64,000 bases of DNA from Agathobacter ruminis. Its GTDB lineage: Bacteria; Bacillota; Clostridia; Lachnospirales; Lachnospiraceae. Below the pieces are notes generated by a model. The model searched no databases and was not told where the DNA came from. It saw nothing but the letters and a program-made list of their open reading frames with translations. Shown piece by piece: positions 53,212-62,001 of the stretch. The stretch covers positions 35,049-99,048 of the forward strand of contig NZ_PDYG01000135.1 of assembly GCF_002735305.1 (NCBI RefSeq), in the 5' to 3' direction. The stretch's first letter is position 1. Every line of letters begins with the position of its first letter. Position numbers and translations under genes: made by a program.

Positions 53212-54414
53212 ATGAAAACAAGAAGCTTAAAGGTAACAGCAGTGTTGCTTGCGGCAACTATGGCAGCAGGATCTGGAATCGCAGCACTGGCAGACACCCC
53301 AACAGCTGGAGTTACTAGTTATACAGCATCTGTTCTTTCAACGGCGTCCTTGCCGACAGCCGGATTCGCATCAACGGTTATGCAGGTAGCAATTGACACA
53401 GAGGAAGAAGTACAGGTTGCTTCAAAAGCAAATGTATCTGAGAATAAAAAAGAAGCAGTTACCACTGCTCAGAGTGAATTCGCAAATATCGCAGTATCGA
53501 ATGTAGAAGATTATGTAAACATTCGAAGCAAAGCAGATACCGACAGTGAAGTGGTTGGTAAGTTATATGCAAACTCAGCAGCTACCCTGGTAGAAGAAGT
53601 AGCAGGTGGCTGGTATCATATTACATCAGGAAGATGTGAAGGATATATTAAATCAGAGTATCTGATTGTCGGCGATGAAGAAGCTGCCAAGAAGATCAGC
53701 AAGAGAATTGCAAAGGTTGGAGTTGATTCCTTGCGCGTGCGTAAGAAACCATCTACCGATGCGAAAATCGTAGAATATGTAGATGCAGAAGAAGAGCTTA
53801 CCGTGCTTGACGAGTCCAAAGATGGATGGGTAAAAGTTAAGGTTGGCGAAGAAAAGGGATATGTTTCTGCAGAATTTGTAGAACTTCATACCTACTTTAA
53901 AGTAGCAGAATCAAAGGAAGAAGAAAAGGCTCGTCTCAAGAAAGAGGCAGAGGCAAAGAAGAAAGCCGAAGAAGAAGCACGTGCACGCAGAAACAGCAGC
54001 AGTTCAAACAGTTCATCTTCAAGCTCAAGCTCAAGAAGCGAGCGCTCATATGATGCACCGGATGGATCTGACGGATCAGCTGTTGCAAGATATGCATTGC
54101 AGTTCGTAGGCAACCCATATGTATATGGTGGATCCAGCCTGACCAACGGTACAGACTGTTCAGGATTCGTTATGAGTGTTTACGCACAGTTTGGTGTCGG
54201 CCTGCCACACAGCTCATACAGCTTGCGTTCATGTGGATATTCCGTAGGTAGCGACTTAAGTGATGCAAAGCCGGGAGATATCCTTTGCTTTAGCGGACAT
54301 GTAGGAATTTATATCGGTGGTGGAGACATGGTTCATGCCAGCACAAGCAGAACCGGAATTATTGTTTCATCAGTTAATGAAGGATCATTGATTACCATTC
54401 GTCGTATTTTCTAA
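53212..54414 (+). CDS. SH3b/NlpC-P60 peptidoglycan hydrolase
   Basis: A 400-residue secreted cell-wall hydrolase. A signal peptide covers about 1-28. Two bacterial SH3 domains (about 98-148, VNIRSKADTDSEVVGKLY; about 165-222, SLRVRKKPSTDAKIVEYV) bind the wall. A charged helix and a Ser-rich linker (about 235-280) lead to the NlpC/P60 peptidase domain (about 285-400), with Cys316 in TDCSGFV and His in CFSGHVGIYIGGG. It would cut D-Glu to diamino-acid bonds in peptidoglycan. Consensus promoter, AGGAGG ribosome site and strong terminator suggest high expression. Confidence 0.96.
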   Translation: MKTRSLKVTAVLLAATMAAGSGIAALADTPTAGVTSYTASVLSTASLPTAGFASTVMQVAIDTEEEVQVASKANVSENKKEAVTTAQSEFANIAVSNVEDYVNIRSKADTDSEVVGKLYANSAATLVEEVAGGWYHITSGRCEGYIKSEYLIVGDEEAAKKISKRIAKVGVDSLRVRKKPSTDAKIVEYVDAEEELTVLDESKDGWVKVKVGEEKGYVSAEFVELHTYFKVAESKEEEKARLKKEAEAKKKAEEEARARRNSSSSNSSSSSSSSRSERSYDAPDGSDGSAVARYALQFVGNPYVYGGSSLTNGTDCSGFVMSVYAQFGVGLPHSSYSLRSCGYSVGSDLSDAKPGDILCFSGHVGIYIGGGDMVHASTSRTGIIVSSVNEGSLITIRRIF

Positions 54415-54436
54415 TTGAGACAAAAATAAATGCTGA

Positions 54437-54469
54437 AAAGAGATTTGCAGATTGCAAATCTCTTTTTTT
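54437..54469 (+). terminator. Terminator of the NlpC/P60 gene
   Basis: AAGAGATTTGCA and TGCAAATCTCTT form a 12 bp stem with loop GAT, followed by TTTTT. Confidence 0.93.
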
Positions 54470-54550
54470 GATTAAAATATGTCAAGTGAAAAATGAAATA
54501 TAGCAGGTTGCACAAAGATTGAGAAATGTTTCACGGAAAAGGAAGGCTCA

Positions 54551-54684
54551 AGTGGATAAGTGGATGCGATTTATCCACTTTCACTCGTGAAAAGGGGGCG
54601 AAAATACAAGTTATAAACGAACTTATTCACATTATCCACGCCTTTTTAATGTGGATAGGGCGTGAAACACAAAAGTTATCCACG
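54551..54684. promoter_or_regulatory. Cluster of DnaA-box-like 9-mers
   Basis: Near-consensus TTATCCACA boxes occur at 54551-54559 (minus, TTATCCACT), 54571-54579 (plus, TTATCCACT), 54623-54631 (plus, TTATTCACA), 54632-54640 (plus, TTATCCACG), 54650-54658 (minus, CTATCCACA) and 54676-54684 (plus, TTATCCACG). The first two form an inverted repeat. An AT-rich stretch follows at about 54685-54740. No dnaA or dnaN is in the window, so this is more likely a DnaA-binding control or titration site than the main origin. Confidence 0.6.
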
Positions 54685-54763
54685 CAAAAATTTTGTAAAA
54701 AAACAATAAACTTTACTCCAAATCGTAAATTTTTTGTTACAAATGGAGTGGGAATAAGGTCAC

Positions 54764-54792
54764 TTGCGCAAGCAAAATATATTTGTTATACT
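54764..54792 (+). promoter_or_regulatory. Promoter of the WecG/TagA gene
   Basis: TTGCGC and TATACT with a 17 bp spacer end only 10 bases before the ATG at 54803. The predicted transcript would be nearly leaderless. Confidence 0.55.
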
Positions 54793-54802
54793 ATGATTCG
54801 CT

Positions 54803-55462
54803 ATGATAAAAGAACTACATATTGGGGAGCTACAACTAAACAATAATACGGTGCGTGAATCAATTCAGCTTGTTGAGCGGGCCATTGCGGATCAGGGGTT
54901 TGTCGCAATGGAAGAGATTACGATGCATACACTTTTCGCCGCGGAGGAGGACGAGAAAGTGGCTGACGGAATCCAGATGCTCGATCACACGGTGATCGCG
55001 GACAATGCGATTCTGCAGGCTGTAAATCAAGGGAGTATGCAGCGCAAATTCGAGATAGAGGATCATACCTTCTTCTACGAATTGATGAAGCGGCTCGAAC
55101 GCAATGGAAAGCGTCTCTTTTTACTCGGGGAATCAAAAGAGAAGATTGCGGAGCGCGTGCAATTGATTCTTGCCAAATTTCCAAAAATTCAAATCGCAGG
55201 TACCGGTGCATTGGAGGATTGCATTGGAACCGACGAGGCGTTGGTCAACCATATCAACAGCCTTTCTCCCGATGCCATCATATGCCTGCTTCCATCACCG
55301 TCGCAGGAGATTTTTTTGCTGGAGCACAAGGAGAAGATTTCGGCGAACTTCTGGTACGGAATGGGCGAAATTGATCCATCGGAGGGAAAACCGGGGCTGA
55401 TGAAGCGCCTTTCCAAATGGCGTCAGCGCAGGGCCCTGGAAAAGTTAATATGGGCAAAATAA
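54803..55462 (+). CDS. WecG/TagA/CpsF-family glycosyltransferase
   Basis: A 219-residue glycosyltransferase family 26 protein, which adds an N-acetylhexosamine-type sugar to a membrane lipid during wall polymer or exopolysaccharide synthesis. Matching features are the N-terminal strand and helix (ELHIGELQLNNNTVRESIQLVE), RLFLLGESKEKIAERVQLI for the nucleotide-sugar fold, and SPDAIICLLPSPSQEIFLLEH. No ribosome site is visible before the ATG, in line with near-leaderless expression. It overlaps the YitT gene by 13 bases. Confidence 0.88.
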   Translation: MIKELHIGELQLNNNTVRESIQLVERAIADQGFVAMEEITMHTLFAAEEDEKVADGIQMLDHTVIADNAILQAVNQGSMQRKFEIEDHTFFYELMKRLERNGKRLFLLGESKEKIAERVQLILAKFPKIQIAGTGALEDCIGTDEALVNHINSLSPDAIICLLPSPSQEIFLLEHKEKISANFWYGMGEIDPSEGKPGLMKRLSKWRQRRALEKLIWAK

Positions 55463-56355
55463 AAAGTGTGATTAAAAAAAGACATATCTGGCAGTTCCTG
55501 CTGATTTTTATCGGCACAGGAATTATGGCATTCGGAATCCAGACCATTTATGATCCGGCCAATCTGGTAACAGGAGGATTCTCAGGTCTTGCCATTGTCA
55601 TTAAATATGTGACGGGGCCATTGCTGAAGGATTGTCCGGTTGCGATGTTCCAAAACGGTATACCGCTTTGGTTTACGAACTTCGCACTCAACATTCCGGT
55701 CTTTATTGTGGCCTATTTTGTACTCGGAAAGCGTTTTATCGGAAGAACCTTATTCGGCACATTGATGTTGTCGGCATGGCTGTATATCATCCCGGTCTAT
55801 GACATCCCGCAAAACGATTTATTGATTGCCGCCGTATTCGGTGGTGTCTTCTCGGGAGGCGGAATCGGACTGGTGCTTCGTGCGAATGCGACGACAGGTG
55901 GTACGGATATGGTATCCGCAATCATCCACCGCAAATTTATCCGCCATTATAATGTGGCAGAAATCATGCAGATTATCGACGGTATCGTTGTGATCATCGG
56001 TCTGCTGGTATTCGGTATCCGGCCGACATTGTATGCGGTAATCGCAATTTTTGTTACGACAAAGACCTCAGATTTGATTCTCGAAGGTTTCAAATTTTCG
56101 AGAGGGGCATTTATTATTTCCGATCACTATGAAGAAATTTCACAAATGATCTTCCGCGATCTGGATCGTGGTATTACCGGAATCCATGCAAAGGGAATGT
56201 ATACCGATAGTGAGAAATGCATGCTCTATTGTGTCGTAGCCAAAAAAGAGATTCCGACATTAAAAGAGATTGTTGCTGAAGTGGACAAGGATGCATTTGT
56301 GATTGTATCCGATGTTCGCGAAGTTTTAGGTGAGGGATTTCAGGACCATCAGTAA
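55450..56355 (+). CDS. YitT-family membrane protein
   Basis: A 301-residue membrane protein with five or six helices in the first 210 residues (GTGIMAFGIQTIYDPANLVTGGFSGLAIV) and a C-terminal DUF2179 domain (GITGIHAKGMYTDSEKCMLYCVV). Such YitT/YqfU proteins are common in Firmicutes, often in several copies, with unknown transport-like roles. The ATG at 55450 overlaps the glycosyltransferase end; a GTG at 55468 is an alternative start. Confidence 0.92.
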   Translation: MGKIKSVIKKRHIWQFLLIFIGTGIMAFGIQTIYDPANLVTGGFSGLAIVIKYVTGPLLKDCPVAMFQNGIPLWFTNFALNIPVFIVAYFVLGKRFIGRTLFGTLMLSAWLYIIPVYDIPQNDLLIAAVFGGVFSGGGIGLVLRANATTGGTDMVSAIIHRKFIRHYNVAEIMQIIDGIVVIIGLLVFGIRPTLYAVIAIFVTTKTSDLILEGFKFSRGAFIISDHYEEISQMIFRDLDRGITGIHAKGMYTDSEKCMLYCVVAKKEIPTLKEIVAEVDKDAFVIVSDVREVLGEGFQDHQ

Positions 56356-56377
56356 AATTAGACAAGTTTTAGAAAAT

Positions 56378-56425
56378 ATGGAAGAGAAAATGCGTGAAAA
56401 ATGTACATTTGCTCTTCCATTTTTT
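56378..56425 (+). terminator. Terminator after the YitT gene
   Basis: ATGGAAGAG and CTCTTCCAT form a 9 bp stem with a second short stem inside, followed by TTTTT. Confidence 0.85.
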
Positions 56426-56451
56426 GTGTTTTTGCATTAAAATGAGTTAAG

Positions 56452-56474
56452 GTATTTATGCAATATGCAAATAC
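56452..56474. promoter_or_regulatory. Inverted repeat before the CdaR-like gene
   Basis: GTATTT and AAATAC flank a GCATATTGC-type core, a 23 bp dyad 20 bases before the ATG. It could be an operator, perhaps for autoregulation. Confidence 0.4.
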
Positions 56475-56494
56475 TAGTGAAAAGGAGAGGGATT

Positions 56495-57580
56495 ATGATT
56501 TCCAATCAGATACTTCAAAATACGATTGATGGACTCAAAAACATTTCAAAAACAGACTTATGCGTAACTGATCCGGAAGGAAAGGTGATGGCTTCCACAT
56601 TTCTTGATGCGGAAAAGTATGGAGATACGGTTAAATCATTTGCTGCATCGGAGGCAGACTCGCAGGTGGTAAATGGATGCCAGTTCATGAAAGTGTTTGA
56701 TGAACGGCAGGTGGAATATATTATTATTGCTGTCGGTGATACCGACGATGCAATGCTTGGCAGAATCGCCGCATTCCAGATTCAGAACCTTCTTGTTGCA
56801 TACAAAGAGCGTTTTGACAAAGATAATTTCATCAAGAATCTGTTGCTGGACAATTTATTGCTGGTTGATATCTATAATCGCGCGAAGAAGCTTCATATCG
56901 AGATTGAGCAGCGCCGTGTGGTTTATATTGTTGAGACCAATCATGACCGTGAAGATAATGAATTAGAGCGTATCCGCAGTCTTTTCACCGGAAAACAGAA
57001 AGACTTTGTCACCGCGGTGGATGAGAAGAATGTCATCGTGGTAAAAGAAGTTGCGGACAATGAAGCGCAGGCAGATCTGGTTAAGACAGCAGAATCCATT
57101 ATGAATCTGTTTAAGGGCGATGCAAAGACCCATGCGCATGTATCATTCGGTACCATCGTCAATGAATTAAAAGATGTTTCCCGCTCATACAAGGAAGCAC
57201 GCATGGCACTCGATGTCGGCAAGATTTTCTTCGAAGAGCAGGATATCATTCCATATTCCGAACTCGGCATCGGCCGTTTGATTTATCAGCTTCCGATTCC
57301 GCTGTGCAAGATGTTCATCAGCGAAATTTTTGATGGCAAATCACCGGATGAGTTCGATGAAGAAATGCTTACCACCATCAACAAATTCTTCGAGAACAGC
57401 CTGAATGTATCCGAGACATCACGTCAGCTTTACATTCACCGCAATACTCTGGTTTATCGTCTCGACAAGCTGCAAAAGAGCACGGGACTGGACCTGCGTG
57501 TTTTTGAGGATGCGATTACATTCAAGATTGCTTTGATGGTTGTCAAATATATGAAATATATGGAAACCTTAGATTATTAA
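56495..57580 (+). CDS. CdaR/PucR-type transcriptional regulator
   Basis: A 361-residue regulator. A putative sugar-diacid recognition domain lies at the N-terminus (ILQNTIDGLKNISKTDLCVTD), a GGDEF-like middle region follows, and a C-terminal PucR-type helix-turn-helix (ETSRQLYIHRNTLVYRLDKLQ) binds DNA. Family members respond to sugar acids such as glucarate or to other small metabolites. The start at 56495 follows AAAGGAGAGG. It precedes ftsE by 25 bp, but probably not as part of the division operon. Confidence 0.88.
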   Translation: MISNQILQNTIDGLKNISKTDLCVTDPEGKVMASTFLDAEKYGDTVKSFAASEADSQVVNGCQFMKVFDERQVEYIIIAVGDTDDAMLGRIAAFQIQNLLVAYKERFDKDNFIKNLLLDNLLLVDIYNRAKKLHIEIEQRRVVYIVETNHDREDNELERIRSLFTGKQKDFVTAVDEKNVIVVKEVADNEAQADLVKTAESIMNLFKGDAKTHAHVSFGTIVNELKDVSRSYKEARMALDVGKIFFEEQDIIPYSELGIGRLIYQLPIPLCKMFISEIFDGKSPDEFDEEMLTTINKFFENSLNVSETSRQLYIHRNTLVYRLDKLQKSTGLDLRVFEDAITFKIALMVVKYMKYMETLDY

Positions 57581-57605
57581 AGGACAAAAGTTAGGAGAAC
57601 AGATT

Positions 57606-58289
57606 TTGATTACTCTTGAACATGTCAGCAAGGCATATACAGCCGGTATTCCGGCGCTGAACGATGTCAGCCTGCATATCGACAAAGGCGAATTCGTCTT
57701 TATCGTGGGCGACAGTGGATCAGGAAAATCTACATTGATCAAGCTCCTGCTCAAGGAGCTTGATCCGACAGAAGGAGTCATTACGGTCAACGGCCGCAAT
57801 GTGAACAAAATACGAAGACGACAAATCCCGAAATTCCGCCGCAAAATCGGTGTGGTATTTCAGGATTATCGTTTGTTAAAGGATAGAAATGTTTATGATA
57901 ATGTCGCCTTTGCACAAAAAGTCATCGGTGAATCCAATAAACATATCAAAAAGCGTGTACCGGTCATGCTTTCCATGGTTGGTCTCGCTCCGAAATACAA
58001 ATCATTCCCGGACCAGATGTCCGGTGGAGAGCAGCAGCGCGTCGCGATTGCAAGGGCATTGATTAATGAACCGGAGATTTTGCTTGCAGATGAGCCTACG
58101 GGAAATCTGGACAATAACAATACATGGGAAATCATGAAACTCCTCGAAGAAATCAATAACCGCGGCACCACCGTAGTTGTGGTTACGCACAACCTTGAGA
58201 TCGTAAAAGTGATGAAAAAGCGTGTCATTACCATTAAGAGAGGAACGATTGTCTCTGACACTCGTATGGGTGATGAAAATGCGAATTAG
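57606..58289 (+). CDS. ftsE: Cell division ATP-binding protein FtsE
   Basis: A 227-residue ABC ATPase that works with FtsX to control peptidoglycan hydrolases at division or elongation. Walker A is GDSGSGKST near residues 37-45, the signature is MSGGEQQRV, and Walker B is ILLADEPTGNLD. The start is TTG at 57606 with AGGAG upstream; the sequence ITLEHVSKAY aligns with FtsE N-termini. It overlaps ftsX by 11 bases. Confidence 0.95.
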   Translation: MITLEHVSKAYTAGIPALNDVSLHIDKGEFVFIVGDSGSGKSTLIKLLLKELDPTEGVITVNGRNVNKIRRRQIPKFRRKIGVVFQDYRLLKDRNVYDNVAFAQKVIGESNKHIKKRVPVMLSMVGLAPKYKSFPDQMSGGEQQRVAIARALINEPEILLADEPTGNLDNNNTWEIMKLLEEINNRGTTVVVVTHNLEIVKVMKKRVITIKRGTIVSDTRMGDENAN

Positions 58290-59187
58290 TACATTTTGGT
58301 TTACCGTCAAACAAGGAATCAAGAATATTTTCCGAAATAAAATGTTTTCCCTGGCGTCTGTGGCAACAATGGGCGCCTGTATCTTTATGTTCGGTCTGTT
58401 CTTTGCAGTGGTTACAAACTTTAACTCCATGTTAAAGGAAGCTGAAAAAGGTGTGGCTGTTGCAGTATATTTCAACAAAGATATCACGAATGAGCAGATC
58501 AATACCATCGGTAATGATATCAAAAAGAGACCTGAGGTCTCCAAAGTGGAATACATTTCGGCAGATGACGCATGGGAATATGTCAAAGAGAATTATTTCG
58601 AAGGACGCAAAGAGCTCATCGCAGCATTTGAGGGAGACAATCCGGTTGCAAATTCCATGCATTACGAAATCTATCTGAATGATGTGGAGATGCAGGATGC
58701 ACTTGTCACCTACATCCAAAACATGGATGGCGTGCGCAATGTCAAAAAATCCGAGCAGGTAGCCAATACTTTGGCGGAATTCAACCGCCTGGCGACCTAT
58801 ATCTCCGGAGCCATTATTTTTATATTGCTTGCGGTATCAATCTTTTTGATCAGCAATACGGTTACGGTCGGAATCTCAGTGAGACGCGAAGAAATCGGGA
58901 TTATGAAACTGATTGGTGCGACCGATTATCTGGTGCGTGCACCATTCATTTTCGAAGGAATGATCATTGGACTGATCGGAGCGGCAATTCCGCTTGTATT
59001 GATTTATTTCCTCTATGACTGGATTATCGCTTTTGTGGCATCCAAATTCAATTTCATCGGTGCAATGCTGAATTTCATTCCAACCACACAGCTGTTTGGT
59101 CAGCTGATTCCGATTTCACTGATTATGGGTGTTGGAATCGGTCTGGTCGGAAGTTATTTTACCGTACGCAAACACCTTCGTGTATAG
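58279..59187 (+). CDS. ftsX: Cell division protein FtsX
   Basis: A 302-residue membrane partner of FtsE with four transmembrane helices. The first is near residues 22-46, followed by a large extracellular loop (to about 170) that contacts wall hydrolases or their activators. Three helices follow, beginning ATYISGAIIFILLAVSIFLI and including RREEIGIMKLIGATDYLVR, an FtsX hallmark. An ATG at 58273 is an alternative start; GGGTGAT serves either. The NlpC/P60 protein and the S41 protease are possible downstream partners. Confidence 0.94.
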   Translation: MRISTFWFTVKQGIKNIFRNKMFSLASVATMGACIFMFGLFFAVVTNFNSMLKEAEKGVAVAVYFNKDITNEQINTIGNDIKKRPEVSKVEYISADDAWEYVKENYFEGRKELIAAFEGDNPVANSMHYEIYLNDVEMQDALVTYIQNMDGVRNVKKSEQVANTLAEFNRLATYISGAIIFILLAVSIFLISNTVTVGISVRREEIGIMKLIGATDYLVRAPFIFEGMIIGLIGAAIPLVLIYFLYDWIIAFVASKFNFIGAMLNFIPTTQLFGQLIPISLIMGVGIGLVGSYFTVRKHLRV

Positions 59188-59233
59188 CGAGACTTGAATA
59201 TCTATTATAGTATTATTGTAGGAAGTGAATATC

Positions 59234-60565
59234 GTGGATCAGAATCATATCGATCAGAATACTACTGATCAGAATATTACAGATCAAAATATTACAGAAC
59301 AAAATATTACAGAACAAAAACCGAAGCGCACTTTTGCAAAAGGAATGGGGCTTGGCGCAATCATCGGAGCCGTATCATCTCTTGTCATTGCAGCCGTGGC
59401 AATCGTGATTTATGTCAAGGTGACACACAGCTATATCGCAATCGGCGTGGGAGACCTGAGTGTTGTCCAAAATAAGGACGAACAAGGTCTGATTGATGAA
59501 AAAACTGCTTTTAAAATCAGCGAAATATCAAGCTATATTGACCTGTATTATACAGGTGAATATACGGCGGATCAGGAGCGTGACGGCATGCTGCATGGTC
59601 TGGTAAACTCCCTTGGCGATCCGTATGCCGCATATTTTAATGAGACCGAATACAAAGACTTTATGGTCAGCAATACCGGAGAATATGCCGGAATCGGTGC
59701 GACACTCTCTCAGGACAAAGAAACCAAGGAAGTGACCATTGTAAAAGTATATGAGGGAACCCCTGCGGAAGAAGCGGGACTGAAAGCCGGAGATCAGATT
59801 GTGACAGTCGGAGAGATTGATTCGACGACCAAGGAACTTTCCGATCTGGTTTCACAGATTCGTGGCGAAGAGGGAACCAAGGTGACATTGACCGTCTATC
59901 GCAAGAGTGACGATTCAACTTTTACCATTGAAGTTGAGCGAAAGAATATTGTCCTGCCGAGTGTGGAATACAGCATGCTCGACAACAAAATCGGCTATAT
60001 CCAGATTTCACAGTTCCAGTCGGACACTGACGAACAGTTTGACAAAGCACTCGAAGATCTTGAGAAGCAGGGAATGGAAAAAATGATTATCGATTTGCGC
60101 GATAATCCGGGTGGACTGCTGGATTCGGTAGTCAACATCTGTGACCGCATCCTTCCGGAAGGCACCATCGTATATACAGAAGACAAGATGGGCAAAAAAG
60201 TAACCTATTCTTCCGACAAGAAATGTATCGATTATCCGATGGTGGTACTGGTGAATGGCAATTCTGCCAGTGCATCCGAGATTTTTGCGGGTGCAATCAA
60301 GGATTATGAGTATGGCACTCTGATTGGTACCAAGACATTCGGAAAAGGAATTGTGCAGTCCATCTTTAATCTGAGCAATGGTGACGGACTTAAGATTACC
60401 ACTGCCAATTATTTTACACCGAAGGGCAATTTTATTCACAAGGTAGGAATTGAACCGGATATCGAATTGGAATACAAGTTCCTGGGCAAAGAGGGAGATG
60501 CCTATGACAAGACCCTTGACAATCAGCTGATTCGTGCGCAGGAATATTTAACAAAAGGCAAATAA
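59234..60565 (+). CDS. S41-family C-terminal processing protease with PDZ domain
   Basis: A 443-residue membrane-anchored serine protease of the CtpA/CtpB type. Residues 1-30 are a cytoplasmic tandem-repeat tail, one membrane helix spans about 38-65, and the PDZ domain about 145-225 (KVYEGTPAEEAGLKAGDQIV). The peptidase domain has the catalytic Ser in NGNSASASEIFAGA and Lys in TKTFGKGIVQ. The GTG at 59234 is chosen because AGGAAG is well placed. It follows ftsEX by 46 bp, a common grouping. Confidence 0.93.
   Translation: MDQNHIDQNTTDQNITDQNITEQNITEQKPKRTFAKGMGLGAIIGAVSSLVIAAVAIVIYVKVTHSYIAIGVGDLSVVQNKDEQGLIDEKTAFKISEISSYIDLYYTGEYTADQERDGMLHGLVNSLGDPYAAYFNETEYKDFMVSNTGEYAGIGATLSQDKETKEVTIVKVYEGTPAEEAGLKAGDQIVTVGEIDSTTKELSDLVSQIRGEEGTKVTLTVYRKSDDSTFTIEVERKNIVLPSVEYSMLDNKIGYIQISQFQSDTDEQFDKALEDLEKQGMEKMIIDLRDNPGGLLDSVVNICDRILPEGTIVYTEDKMGKKVTYSSDKKCIDYPMVVLVNGNSASASEIFAGAIKDYEYGTLIGTKTFGKGIVQSIFNLSNGDGLKITTANYFTPKGNFIHKVGIEPDIELEYKFLGKEGDAYDKTLDNQLIRAQEYLTKGK
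59237..59326 (+). repeat. Six 15 bp tandem repeats in the S41 protease gene
   Basis: Six in-frame units of the type GATCAGAATATTACA encode D/E-QN-x-T pentapeptides at the cytoplasmic N-terminus. Units three to five are nearly identical, so copy number could change by slippage without breaking the frame. Confidence 0.88.
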
Positions 60566-60570
60566 CTTGG

Positions 60571-60597
60571 GATGGTCGGCACTGGTCGGCCATCTTT
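60571..60597 (+). terminator. Possible terminator after the S41 protease gene
   Basis: GATGGTCGGC pairs with the following GTCGGCCATC (two G-T pairs) and is followed by only three T, so it is weak. Confidence 0.4.
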
Positions 60598-60633
60598 CAT
60601 GTCAAATACACAAAAAGGAAAGAGGTGATCCTG

Positions 60634-61774
60634 TTGGTAGAACTTGATGCATTCAAGACTGAGCTGCAAAGCTACAAAAATCCATTACAGGAAGTGAGGG
60701 ATTCACTTTGACCTCCTGAACAAGGAGCAAAAAATACAGGAGCTTGAGCGCGAAATGGAAGCGCCGGACTTCTGGGATGATCCTGAGAAATCTCAGGCAA
60801 AGATGAAACAGTTAAAAAGCATGAAGGATGACATGGAGACATATCGCCGTCTCGAGGAGGCCTACAGCGATATTGAAACCATGATTGAAATGGGATATGA
60901 GGAAAATGATGCCTCACTGATTCCGGAAATTCAGGAGATGATGGACGAATTTAAGCAGGTCTATGAAGAGATTCATATGAAGACTCTGCTTTCGGGCGAA
61001 TACGACCGCAATGATGCCATCGTATCGTTACATGCCGGAGCCGGCGGAACGGAATCCTGTGACTGGGCGCAGATGCTGTTCCGTATGTTTTCACGCTGGT
61101 GTGACAAAAAAGGATTTGCATTGGAAGTCCTTGATTCACTTGACGGTGATGAAGCAGGAATCAAATCCATCACATTTGAAGTGCGCGGAGAAAATGCATA
61201 TGGCTATCTGAAATCCGAAAAGGGTGTACACCGCCTTGTCCGTATTTCTCCGTTCAATGCAAACGGCAAACGCCAGACTTCGTTTGTCTCCTGCGATGTG
61301 ATGCCGGATATCGAGGACGATATCGACATCGAGATCAAAGACGAAGACATTCGTATCGACACCTACCGCTCAAGCGGTGCAGGTGGACAGCATATCAACA
61401 AGACTTCTTCGGCAATCCGAATCACGCATTTCCCAACCGGGATTGTGGTTACCTGTCAGAACGAGCGCTCACAGCATATGAACAAGGACAAAGCAATGCA
61501 GATGTTAAAAGCAAAGCTGTATATGCTCAAGCAGGAGGAGCAGGCGGCAAAAGCTGCAGGTATCCGTGGCGAAGTGACCGAAATCGGCTGGGGAAACCAG
61601 ATCCGTTCTTATGTCATGCAGCCGTATACGATGGTCAAAGACCGCCGTACAGGTGTTGAATCGGGCAATGTGGACGCAGTGATGGACGGCGATCTCGATC
61701 CGTTTATCAACGGTTATCTGAAATGGTTGTCACTGGGCTGTCCGGAAGGCCTTGGCGGAAATGAGGATGACTAA
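60634..61774 (+). CDS. prfB: Peptide chain release factor 2, with programmed +1 frameshift
   Basis: RF2 ends translation at UGA and UAA codons. The gene is read as 60634-60708, then 60710-61774. Twenty-five codons lead to CTT TGA C, where the ribosome slips +1 and continues as DLLNKEQKIQELEREMEAPD. The product has about 379 residues. The GGQ loop is SSGAGGQHINKTSS, and the stop-codon reader is ISPFNANGKRQTS. Low RF2 lets the ribosome slip and make more RF2, a well-known autoregulation. The start is TTG at 60634, preceded by AGAGGTGAT. Confidence 0.96.
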
Positions 61775-61783
61775 TCCGTTGTC

Positions 61784-61910
61784 AAGACTCGCTCGCGAGT
61801 CTTGCGCGCCGGATTCGGGTCTGCTTCAGCAGACAAATTCCTGTCCGAATCCGTGCGCATCCTCGCGGAGCGTTTAACTCAGTCGGAGCTTGTACCCCGA
61901 CTGAGTTAAA
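61784..61910. other. Three-hairpin structured region after prfB
   Basis: Three strong stems lie in a row: AAGACTCGC/GCGAGTCTT (61784-61803); GGATTCGG/CCGAATCC (61811-61852) enclosing GTCTGCT/AGCAGAC; and TTTAACTCAGTCGG/CCGACTGAGTTAAA (61873-61910). The last is followed by A, not T, on the plus strand. It may be a repeat element, a structured RNA or part of a control region for the ACT/hom genes. Confidence 0.65.
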
Positions 61911-62001
61911 AAAACTTTCACAACAATCCGAAAAAAGGGGAGCAGAATCTAGTTAAAACTTCCACTTGATAGAGTGGGCTAACTATGTTAAAGTATTCCA
62001 C

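Noticed and set aside
54541..54760. Main chromosomal origin at the DnaA-box cluster
   Set aside because: No dnaA, dnaN, recF, gyr or rpmH gene is in the window; box clusters also occur at DnaA-regulated and titration sites.
54526..54846. 106-codon plus-strand ORF over the DnaA boxes
   Set aside because: Runs through the box cluster and into the glycosyltransferase gene in another frame; no family match.
60709..60711. Nonsense mutation in prfB
   Set aside because: The in-frame TGA sits at the standard CTT TGA C shift site and is the normal autoregulatory signal.
61911..62001. T-box or amino-acid riboswitch before the ACT/hom genes
   Set aside because: No T-box sequence, specifier loop or antiterminator pairing could be found.
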